52,140 nt of DNA, from contig JAFUFW010000083.1 in assembly GCA_017469685.1 (NCBI GenBank), positions 1-52,140 on the forward strand, written 5' to 3'. The notes beneath the pieces are model-generated. The model was not told where the DNA came from, made no database searches, and saw nothing but the letters and a program-made list of their open reading frames with translations. The position numbers and the translations under genes are program-made. Positions 35,744 through 42,942 of the stretch are shown here, piece by piece. How positions within the stretch are numbered: the first letter of the stretch is position 1; each line of letters starts with the position of its first letter. The DNA is from Bacteroidaceae bacterium. Lineage in GTDB: Bacteria > Bacteroidota > Bacteroidia > Bacteroidales > Bacteroidaceae.

Positions 35744-38700
35744 CTAGTTTTCTTTCGCAGGTAATATATCGCCAAGGTGATTGATGCGGACTTTCACTAT
35801 GCCTTCGAGGGGAGCAAGTGATTTTAGATTAATATATGTTATACCTTTTAATTGAGGGTCTTTGGCAACTGTTGTTTCTAAATGGTGTCTAAAGATAAAG
35901 TCTCTAACACATTGATTACTGTATTCAATCTTGGATAATGCTTGTACTCTATACAAATGCTTACTAATCTCGAATCGGTTCTTCGGGTCGAACAAATCAA
36001 TCGCTTTCGGGTCGAAACCATGTTCAATATCAGGGAAGATGAAGTATTCATTCTGCTTCATGGAAAATAGGAACTTCCAACCTAAGGATGTGTTGTAGTC
36101 TGTATCAACCACTGGTTGACCCAGAGCCTTTCTCGTGGTAGCCTCCAGAAATGATACAGCCACGTCTTGCAGGTTCCCATCGGCATCGCGATAGACGGCA
36201 ATATGATGTGTGCTGGCTGTCTGTACGTAATCCACAGGGCGCCGGTGTCCTTCGCTGTCCGTGATGATGTGTCCGAGGTGGTCTTTTGCTTCGTGCAAGG
36301 AAATCGCGCTGAGGACCCCACGGATGCGAACACTCTTGATGGTGATGCCCTTCGCCTTGTTGAGATAAATCGGGTTCTCGTCGAGATTGGAGAATGCTTT
36401 CTTGGCGTCGCCGCCAAATTCCTCCAGTCGCGCTTGCAGGATGCGACGTATGCCCACATCGATGACCTTGTCCAATTTCAGGTCGGGCGATACAGGCTTG
36501 CGAATCGGGTAGTAGTCCTCGTAATAGACCAATTTCACGCGCGGAGGTACTTGCTCGGCGTGCTCTTCGTTGAGCCAGATGGGATTCTTTTCGGGTGAGT
36601 TCTTGCCTGTGAACGCTTTCTTGGGGTCGTCGCCGAACTGTGCCAGGCGGGCAATGACGGCTTCGCGATACATCTTCTTGGCTATCAATGCGGCGCGTTC
36701 CAGCGTCATCTTTCCATCTATTTTCACGTCCTCAGACACGCGATGCAGCGTGTGTCCGTAGATGGTCTCATTGTGGAGCTGTCCGCGCGGTGTCAGTTGC
36801 ACCTTCCTTTTTGTTCCATCCTTGGACTTGGTCTTGTTGACATTCTGTGTCATCACCTTGTTCTTGGCCTTGATGGAGATGAGGATGTCTTCGAGTTGCC
36901 GCTTGGCCTCCATGCGGAACTGGTCAAGCGGGATGGGGGCGCGGAAGCGCAGCTTGCCGCGGCTGTCACGATAGAGATAGCGCTGCTCTATGCCATAGAT
37001 ACTGTTGGACTTGTCGCTGCGGGCGTTGAGGTTGTTGAGATACTGGATGTAGGCGGGTTGGGTGAAAGCGATGGTCAGGGCGTCCATAGCGTGGTGGCGG
37101 TGGTCGTTGCGTTTCGTCCAGCCCTTGATGCGCTGGATGGTGCGGCCGTCTTTGTCCTGATAGCTCTCTGTGAGTCCCAGACGGTCGTACTTGTCCCAAT
37201 TGAGCTCCTGCATGACATCCACGAGCTGCCAGTCCTCACGCAGACGGTCTGTGATGCTTCCGATGGTCGGCACCACTACGCTCACGAGGTCCTCCAGTAT
37301 CTCCCGCGCTTTCTTGGCGATATATTGGGAGTTGCGCAGGTCGCGGTCGATAAATCCGTCGGGGATGTCGGTTTCGCGCATCAGGAGTTTGTCATGCTTC
37401 GACTTGCTGACGATACCCCGGCGATAAAGGTCGTCAATCTTGGCCTTGTATGACGCAGCCTGCTCCTCGCCCCATTTACCAAGAATATAATCGAAGGCCG
37501 TGGCACTGCCCTTCTCGATGTTGATGTCTCGTGCTTCCAGCGTCTTGTTGGAAAACGAGTCGTCGAAGAGGCGGGCCTGCGGGATGATGTGCTCGATATC
37601 GAAATCCTTGCTGAACAGGCGGTCTTTAGGGATATAGGTGTCGGAGTAGAGGGTCTTGAAGCCATTGTCCTTCAGCTCCATATAGAGCTTGTAGCGGATG
37701 ATGTCGTTGCGGCTGACGTGCGGGATGCCGAATTCTGTCTCCAGAGTCTTTCGGTATTTCTCGTTCAGCAGGTTGGCTTCGTTGATGTCGGCGGTTGTCT
37801 TCTCGCGTTCTTTTGCGCTCTGTTTCAGGTCACGTGCCAGCTCGATGCGGATCTCGTCTGGCTTGCCGTAGGCATCGCAGACGGCATTGACCACATTGAT
37901 CATCTGATTGAGAATTTTCTCCACGACGGGGTTGCGTAGCGCATTGCGCGGCAGCAGCTCAAGACGGCTGAGATACTCCCTGTTGGCCAGTTCTTCCTTG
38001 GTACGTGAACGCTCGGAATGTTTGTATCCAGCTTCTTCGCAAGCTTTATCGTAAATGTGACCTTCCTTCAGGTGAGGCAGGATCTTCCGCATGGCCTTGG
38101 AGCTGAGGCTGCCGTAGTCTTCCTGGAAGGTCACGTTGGCCAGCACCTGTGCAAACTCGCGGTCGCAGTGGCAGAGGCTTTGAAGCTTGGCGATGAGTGC
38201 TTCGTCGCCCGTCTTGGAATTGTCACCTTCGTAGGAGTAGAGCAGGTGCCAGAGCTGATAGAGCGGCTGCTGGTCGAAGGAATGTCCTTCGAGCGAAGCG
38301 TCGAAATGAAGGATGTCCTGATTGATGCCAAGCAGGGAGAAGATGTTGCTGCTTATCTCTTCGATGTCATGGGCGGTGAGCTTGCTGATGTCGTATTCTT
38401 CGTGACCGGAAAGCGCAATGATCTTGAAATAGGCACGATAGAGGGCCGCGATTGTCCGGTTGCCCTCAATCTCTTTGTAGTTCAGGTCGTACCTCTTTGC
38501 TGCTTTCCCGAAGAGAATCGTGAGCGCTTCACGTTTGGTGAGCTTGTCTTTATATAATAGTTCGTGTGCGAGGCGCTTCATCTCTTCGAAGGAGAGCAGG
38601 CGCCTGTGCTCCGTCTCTGCGAAGAGATCTTCGCCGGGAGCTTCGTATTCGACTTGCAGGTTGTTGAGGACTTGCCAGACCTTGAATTCCTGGAAGAGAG

Positions 38701-39916
38701 GAGAGGACTTGGGACATACCTTGAGCCCCACCGTCTTCATGCGTGTCTTGCCTTCTTCTGTCACTTCAACCTGACGGTTCTCAAAGGTGCAGACATCCAG
38801 CATCGCCTTCTTGCTCTTCAAGGGGCGCTGGTAGAAAATGATGAGGTCTCGTATTGTCTTCTTCAACGCTGTTGTCAGCTCCGGGTGGAACTGCGCTTGT
38901 ACTTCCCAGACGCGCTCAAACTCGTCGAGATAATCCTGTCGATAGAACGTCTGGTTCTTCAGGCTGTAGTGCGGATCGGCTTCGATGTGCTGAAGGATGT
39001 ATTGTCCTATTGTCTGTCTGTTGAAATACAACTCTTTGGAGCGGTCGCCGATAGCCCCGAGGTAACCGCTGCTGCCGGTGATGGCGCCGTTGATGTCTGA
39101 TATCACGTAAGCCATCTCCTCTTGCAAAAGGGCTCTGTTGAGGGCTTCCGTTCGCCAGCGATATTGCTGTAAACGGCGGTCGGCCCCCTTGTTGTCGGCC
39201 GTATAGATACCGTATTTGGTTAAGAATATGCTGGAGGTCTTCGTCTTCGACTTCCCTTGCAGCTGCTGATAGAAATCATCCGTTAGGACTTCGGGATGAA
39301 AAGCCTTTTGAAAGCTCCACACTGCATCAAATTCAGCTTGCAGGTCGGAACGGTAGAAATCAGGAATGTACTTCTTGTCGTCTTGAAGCAGGGCATAGAC
39401 ATATTGGCCTGGAGTAAGCCCTTCGTCATGCAGCTTCTTGGCCACCTCCATCCCGTCGATCAGCGTGCCTTCCTCTGTTGACTGAGCCTTGCGGCTGCTT
39501 TTATAGCCTCGCTTCTTGTTAATCATCAGGAGGATACGCGCAAACTCTTCGAGGCTAACCTCTTCTGTGGCTGCCTTGGCACGAGCACGGAGTGTAGCAA
39601 AGGTCGTGCGAGGGCCATTCTCTGTGAGAATAGTATCATCTTGGATGGTGCCTGCTTCCTTGAGGCTGGTAATCAGAAGCGACCGACGTAGCTTGTAACG
39701 CTGGAGGCTGCGCCGCATGCCACGCTTAAGCGTACGGTCGGCATTGGTCGTGATGCTCTTACCCTTCTCGAAGTTCGTCTGTTCATCTACGGTCAGCGGC
39801 ACTACACGCACACCTAATCGGGTGATGGACGAGTGCTCCTCGCTGTTCTCGGCTTCATTCACCAAGGCCCATCCAATGCTTGTAGTGCCCAAATCAAGTC
39901 CTAAAATGCGTTTCAT
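35744..39916 (-). CDS. cas9: Type II-C CRISPR effector nuclease Cas9
   Basis: A 1390-aa RNA-guided DNA endonuclease. ATG 39916 gives the canonical MKRILGLDLGTTSIGW start; the frame extends upstream, but those codons overlap its promoter. Catalytic residues appear intact: RuvC-I Asp8, the Arg-rich bridge helix (about 57-80, RTLKRGMRRSLQRYKLRR), RuvC-II Glu692 (IRIELARD), HNH DIEHIIPQ with His776 and Asn790 in SFSNK, and RuvC-III HHAMDAL (His941, His942, Asp945). The size is in the upper range for Bacteroidetes II-C Cas9. The order cas9-cas1-cas2 without csn2 or cas4 defines II-C. PAM preference cannot be read from the sequence. Ends in TAG. Confidence 0.98.
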   Translation of the reverse strand: MKRILGLDLGTTSIGWALVNEAENSEEHSSITRLGVRVVPLTVDEQTNFEKGKSITTNADRTLKRGMRRSLQRYKLRRSLLITSLKEAGTIQDDTILTENGPRTTFATLRARAKAATEEVSLEEFARILLMINKKRGYKSSRKAQSTEEGTLIDGMEVAKKLHDEGLTPGQYVYALLQDDKKYIPDFYRSDLQAEFDAVWSFQKAFHPEVLTDDFYQQLQGKSKTKTSSIFLTKYGIYTADNKGADRRLQQYRWRTEALNRALLQEEMAYVISDINGAITGSSGYLGAIGDRSKELYFNRQTIGQYILQHIEADPHYSLKNQTFYRQDYLDEFERVWEVQAQFHPELTTALKKTIRDLIIFYQRPLKSKKAMLDVCTFENRQVEVTEEGKTRMKTVGLKVCPKSSPLFQEFKVWQVLNNLQVEYEAPGEDLFAETEHRRLLSFEEMKRLAHELLYKDKLTKREALTILFGKAAKRYDLNYKEIEGNRTIAALYRAYFKIIALSGHEEYDISKLTAHDIEEISSNIFSLLGINQDILHFDASLEGHSFDQQPLYQLWHLLYSYEGDNSKTGDEALIAKLQSLCHCDREFAQVLANVTFQEDYGSLSSKAMRKILPHLKEGHIYDKACEEAGYKHSERSRTKEELANREYLSRLELLPRNALRNPVVEKILNQMINVVNAVCDAYGKPDEIRIELARDLKQSAKEREKTTADINEANLLNEKYRKTLETEFGIPHVSRNDIIRYKLYMELKDNGFKTLYSDTYIPKDRLFSKDFDIEHIIPQARLFDDSFSNKTLEARDINIEKGSATAFDYILGKWGEEQAASYKAKIDDLYRRGIVSKSKHDKLLMRETDIPDGFIDRDLRNSQYIAKKAREILEDLVSVVVPTIGSITDRLREDWQLVDVMQELNWDKYDRLGLTESYQDKDGRTIQRIKGWTKRNDHRHHAMDALTIAFTQPAYIQYLNNLNARSDKSNSIYGIEQRYLYRDSRGKLRFRAPIPLDQFRMEAKRQLEDILISIKAKNKVMTQNVNKTKSKDGTKRKVQLTPRGQLHNETIYGHTLHRVSEDVKIDGKMTLERAALIAKKMYREAVIARLAQFGDDPKKAFTGKNSPEKNPIWLNEEHAEQVPPRVKLVYYEDYYPIRKPVSPDLKLDKVIDVGIRRILQARLEEFGGDAKKAFSNLDENPIYLNKAKGITIKSVRIRGVLSAISLHEAKDHLGHIITDSEGHRRPVDYVQTASTHHIAVYRDADGNLQDVAVSFLEATTRKALGQPVVDTDYNTSLGWKFLFSMKQNEYFIFPDIEHGFDPKAIDLFDPKNRFEISKHLYRVQALSKIEYSNQCVRDFIFRHHLETTVAKDPQLKGITYINLKSLAPLEGIVKVRINHLGDILPAKEN

Positions 39917-39941
39917 AAGGTAAATCAGTTTGTTCTGAGGG

Positions 39942-39975
39942 CAAAAATAAGCAAAAAACTTTGAAGACGGGCAAA
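39942..39975 (-). promoter_or_regulatory. cas9 promoter
   Basis: On the minus strand TTTG (39975-39972), 22 bases, TATTTTTG (39949-39942), about 26 bases before the cas9 ATG. It is divergent from the tracrRNA promoter 15 bases away. Confidence 0.65.
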
Positions 39976-39989
39976 AGTTTGCTGAAAAG

Positions 39990-40020
39990 TTTGTTGTTTT
40001 GAGATGAATCCCTACCTTTG
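39990..40020 (+). promoter_or_regulatory. tracrRNA promoter
   Basis: TTTG (39990-39993), exactly 19 bases, TACCTTTG (40013-40020): full Bacteroidetes consensus. Initiation about 6 bases later would place the RNA start right at the anti-repeat. Confidence 0.8.
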
Positions 40021-40025
40021 CCATC

Positions 40026-40107
40026 GAATTTCAGCAATTCACAATAAGGATTATTCCGTTGTGAAGACATTCAGGTCGCCCTCGTCCTTCAACGGGGGCA
40101 TTTTGTT
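40026..40107 (+). ncRNA. tracrRNA of the II-C CRISPR system
   Basis: GAATTTCAGCAATTCACAA (40026-40044) is complementary to bases 1-20 of the CRISPR repeat with one bulged base, so it is the anti-repeat. CAATAAGG, seen in other II-C tracrRNAs such as that of Neisseria meningitidis, follows directly. A small stem (AAGGA/TTCC) and a linker lead to an 8-bp hairpin (40078-40085 with 40092-40099, loop CCTTCA) and ATTTTGTTTT, an intrinsic terminator. The promoter just upstream is full consensus. The predicted RNA is about 80 bases, divergent from cas9. This also fixes the sense strand of the array. Confidence 0.9.
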
Positions 40108-40216
40108 TTGCCTGTACTCCTTCAGGTTGTGGTTTGATGCAAGAAACAGACTTTTATAAAAGCTGTTGGGTTATAGGAATTCAAACAAGTCATTGAAGTT
40201 TCTGAACGACTTTTTG

Positions 40217-40246
40217 GAGCTCGCACAAGAAGGCGTAGCTCTTTTT
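40217..40246 (+). terminator. Second hairpin terminator downstream of tracrRNA
   Basis: GAGCTCGC (40217-40224) pairs with GCG-T-AGCTC (40233-40241, one bulged T), followed by TTTTT. No gene ends here on the plus strand, so it either backs up the tracrRNA terminator or ends an unseen short RNA of 40110-40240. Confidence 0.6.
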
Positions 40247-40279
40247 CTCTTAGTTCTCGCGCGCGTAAGAAAAAATGTG

Positions 40280-40287
40280 TAACTTTG
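40280..40287 (+). promoter_or_regulatory. Promoter -7 box of the broken DUF4251 gene
   Basis: TAACTTTG, 39 bases before the ATG at 40326. No -33 TTG at the right spacing. Confidence 0.5.
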
Positions 40288-40325
40288 CGGGCGTATGGGA
40301 TTTGTGAACCAAGAAATAGTATGAT

Positions 40326-40835
40326 ATGAAAAAGGTATTGAGACAGACGTTGTCATTTTCTGCTGCTATTGCTGTAGTTGTGATGCTTTTGGGTTGTGCC
40401 ACGGCACAGGAGCGGGCTGCGCGGCGTGAGCAGACGCGACAGATGGTGGCCGATGGCGTTTCTCAACGGCACCTGCACATTGACGTGAACTCGATGAGCA
40501 CGCTGCGCTACGGCACGCGCATGGTTTCAGGGGGCTTCTTCTTGGAGGTGAAGGGCGACACGCTAAACAGCTACCTGCCTTACTTGGGGCAGGTGTATTA
40601 CTCACCGGTAGTCTCAACGCCCTAGGGATTGAACTTTGAGGAGCCACTGCTGGCGTATTATGTCGGCAGATCAAAAGCGCACGCGTGGCGCATAGAAATG
40701 GCAGCCCGCACTCGCGAGGATTTGTTTAATTACATTGTTGAAGTGTACGACAATGGTAAGGCGTACATCCGCGTGCAGGGTCAGAATCGCGACCCTATAA
40801 GCTTCGACGGAGACTGCACGGAGTTCACTCGCTGA
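40326..40835 (+). pseudogene. DUF4251 lipoprotein gene interrupted by one in-frame TAG
   Basis: Reading starts at MKKVLRQTLSFSAAIAVVVM with lipobox LLGC and continues through GGFFLEVKGDTLNSYLPYLG, matching DUF4251 (a Bacteroidetes periplasmic family of unknown function). At 40623-40625 a TAG interrupts it (STP-stop-GLNFEEP). The same frame then continues unbroken through LAYYVGRSKAHAWRIEMAAR to TGA at 40835. One base change (for instance GAG to TAG, since a Glu or Gln is common there) would restore a 169-aa protein. It is either a recent nonsense mutation or a sequence error. The end overlaps the convergent flavodoxin gene by 11 bases. Confidence 0.75.
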
Positions 40836-41388
40836 GCTCTTCTATCCAGTTGCTGAGGTCCTCTAAGGTGATGTCGTTAAGTAGGCGGCCATCTGCGATG
40901 TTGAGGTCAGGATAGTCGGCTCTAAGAGCTTCGGTAGCAGGCTCTACGAGGCTTCCGCCGGAGGTGGCGAAGGGGATGATGGTCTTGCCTTGGAGGTCAG
41001 CGGCTTCGATAAAGGTGTTTATTATGCGCGGCGCTACTGCCCACCAGATGGGGAAACCGATGAAAATGGTCTCGTACTGTCCGAGGTCGGAAGTGGCAAC
41101 CTTGAGCTCGGGCCGTGAGGCATGGTCGCGCATCTCAACGCTGGAGCGCGAGAGGCTGTCACGCCAGTTGAGGTCGGCGTCGGTGTAGGGGGTGGCAGGC
41201 TCAATCTCGAGGAGGTCGGCATTGGCGGCCTGTGCGAGGAGCTGAGCTACAGCTTCGGTGGTGCCTGTGGCTGAGAAGTATGCTACGAGGGTTGTTTTGC
41301 CTTCTGCTGATGCCTCGGAGGAAGTTGAGGGTTTGCAGCTGACGAGGATTAGTGCCACTGCTGCAAGGGCTAAGAGAATTTTTTTCAT
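40825..41388 (-). CDS. Flavodoxin-family lipoprotein
   Basis: A 187-aa protein with a signal peptide and lipobox ILVSC (residues 14-18), then a flavodoxin domain. VAYFSATGTTEAVAQLLA is the FMN phosphate-binding loop, and IFIGFPIWWAVAPRIINTFIE and IPFATSGGS are typical of the long-chain flavodoxin/NADPH-quinone reductase type. A flavodoxin exported as a lipoprotein is unusual compared with cytoplasmic electron carriers, but is found in Bacteroidales. Its partner is unknown. It stands alone. Confidence 0.88.
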   Translation of the reverse strand: MKKILLALAAVALILVSCKPSTSSEASAEGKTTLVAYFSATGTTEAVAQLLAQAANADLLEIEPATPYTDADLNWRDSLSRSSVEMRDHASRPELKVATSDLGQYETIFIGFPIWWAVAPRIINTFIEAADLQGKTIIPFATSGGSLVEPATEALRADYPDLNIADGRLLNDITLEDLSNWIEELSE

Positions 41389-41413
41389 AGATAGGACAGG
41401 GGAATATCAAAGT

Positions 41414-41569
41414 TTAAAGTTCTTCGGGCAGGAGTTCTACGACTTGCCCTTCGCGGCAGACGACGAGTGTGGAATGGAAGAGCCTTGAGCGTTCCACGAG
41501 CCGCTGCTGGGCGAGCAGTATGCCTTGGTCTATGCGCTGCTGCATTATGGATATATCTTTGTCACTCAT
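41414..41569 (-). CDS. Small partner protein of the zeta-like kinase
   Basis: A 51-aa soluble, charged protein starting MSDKDISIMQQRIDQGILLA and ending VVELLPEEL. Its ATG overlaps the end of the kinase gene by 8 bases (ATGAGTGA), so the two are translationally coupled. I do not recognise the family by name, but small helical ORFs of this size commonly follow zeta-like ATPases in Bacteroidetes. An antitoxin or specificity partner is the obvious guess and remains unproved. Confidence 0.65.
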   Translation of the reverse strand: MSDKDISIMQQRIDQGILLAQQRLVERSRLFHSTLVVCREGQVVELLPEEL

Positions 41570-42167
41570 GGTCTTCAGTGTTTGCATATTGGTTGAAAAG
41601 GTATTCGTATTTCGTCGGGTCGTCGATGCTTGTACGGCCGTCGCGCCAGCCATAGGCTATCTTCTCACCCGGGATGGCTGAATTGTCATATAGGGTCCAG
41701 TAGTCAACGATGGGCGTGTAGAGCTGGAAGAAGTTCTGCAGGCCTGCATCATAGCGGCGGAGTATGACATCAGTGGGGATGTTGTGGCCTCCCTGGCTTA
41801 CACGCTTTGCCACTCGAGCCACGGCTTGTTCTGGCGATGAGAGTGAGAAGAAGAGGAGCGTGACGAAATATCCGCGCTTCTGGGCTCGCTGGATGAGCTT
41901 GACGTAAGAGCGTGTGGCCAGCGTGGTCTCGAAAGCGAAGGTCTCGCCTTCCTTAAGGAGGTGGATGATGCGGTCTATCATGAGTCGGCCGGCCTGGATG
42001 GCTACGCCCTCAGGATTAAATGGCGAGAGTCCTTTGGCTATCTCGTCGGCATTGACAAACTCTCGGCATCCCAGCATCTCGGGCAGGACGGTGAAGGAGG
42101 CGGTCGTCTTGCCCGCACCGTTGCAGCCGGCGATGATGTAGAGGTGCATTTTGCTGGTTTCTGCCAT
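41562..42167 (-). CDS. Zeta-toxin-like P-loop kinase
   Basis: A 201-aa protein with Walker A GCNGAGKT (residues 14-21), FVNADEIAKGLSPFNPE (the Asp that acts as base in zeta toxins), FAFETTLATRSY, and VAKRVSQGGHNIPTDVILRRYDAGLQNF containing the lid Arg residues. This is the zeta_toxin family (predicted ABC-type ATPase); true zeta toxins phosphorylate UDP-GlcNAc, but the substrate of chromosomal relatives is mostly unknown. I chose ATG 42167 (MAETSKMHLYIIAG); ATG 42149 is also possible. It is followed by a coupled 51-aa ORF, unlike epsilon-zeta, where the antitoxin comes first. Confidence 0.82.
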   Translation of the reverse strand: MAETSKMHLYIIAGCNGAGKTTASFTVLPEMLGCREFVNADEIAKGLSPFNPEGVAIQAGRLMIDRIIHLLKEGETFAFETTLATRSYVKLIQRAQKRGYFVTLLFFSLSSPEQAVARVAKRVSQGGHNIPTDVILRRYDAGLQNFFQLYTPIVDYWTLYDNSAIPGEKIAYGWRDGRTSIDDPTKYEYLFNQYANTEDHE

Positions 42168-42254
42168 AGTGGTATGACTTATGGTTTCTGCTGACAAAAA
42201 TAAGAAAAGATTTTGAATTAGACTCAAGAATGGTGCAAAAAATGATATACAGAT

Positions 42255-42938
42255 TCATTTTTTCCCTTCAAGCAGGTCGGGACGTAGCTGGCGTGTACGC
42301 TCGAGCGATTGTTGAAGTTCCCATTCCTTGATCTTGGCTTCGTGGCCAGAGAGTAGAATGTCTGGCACTTTCCACCCCTTGTAGTCTGCTGGTCGTGTGT
42401 AGACAGGGGCCGCGAGTAGATTGTCCTGAAAGGAATCGGAAAGGGCACTTTGCTCGTCGCCTATTACGCCTGGGATGATGCGCACGATAGCGTCAGCCAT
42501 GACGGCGGCCGCGAGCTCGCCTCCGGTGAGAACGTAGTCGCCAATGCTAACCTCCTTGGTTATGAGGTGCTCGCGGATGCGGTAATCGATGCCTTTGTAG
42601 TGGCCGCAGAGGATGATGATGTTCTCGCACAATGAGAGCTCGTTGGCCATAGGCTGCGAGAATTGTTCGCCGTCGGGTGTAGTGAAGATAATCTGGTCGT
42701 AGTGGCGCTCGGCGGTGAGGGCGCTGATGCAGCGGTCAATAGGTTCGCACTGCATTACCATACCTGCGAAGCCTCCGAAGGGGTAGTCGTCGATACGGCG
42801 ATCCTTTCGCACGGCGTAGTCGCGCAGGTTGTGTAGGTGGATTTCAGCGAGCCCTTTCTTCTGGGCTCTTCCCAGGATGCTCTCTTGCAGGAATCCTTCG
42901 ATGAGCTGTGGGATAACGGTGATGATGTCTATTCGCAT
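42255..42938 (-). CDS. trmD: tRNA (guanine-N1)-methyltransferase TrmD
   Basis: A 227-aa SPOUT enzyme methylating G37 of tRNAs. Seen are [50 protein letters not shown] (SAM knot), and [30 protein letters not shown]. Length is normal. It starts four bases after the stop of the SNF2 helicase gene on the same strand, so both are in one transcript. Confidence 0.96.
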   Translation of the reverse strand: MRIDIITVIPQLIEGFLQESILGRAQKKGLAEIHLHNLRDYAVRKDRRIDDYPFGGFAGMVMQCEPIDRCISALTAERHYDQIIFTTPDGEQFSQPMANELSLCENIIILCGHYKGIDYRIREHLITKEVSIGDYVLTGGELAAAVMADAIVRIIPGVIGDEQSALSDSFQDNLLAAPVYTRPADYKGWKVPDILLSGHEAKIKEWELQQSLERTRQLRPDLLEGKK

Positions 42939-42942
42939 TGTA

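Noticed and set aside
40326-40835. Chromosome-wide TAG recoding suggested by the broken DUF4251 gene
   Set aside because: Many host genes here (GH92, GH115, ffh, cas9, the sigma-54 gene) end in TAG and no other host gene has an in-frame TAG, so a local mutation or error is simpler.
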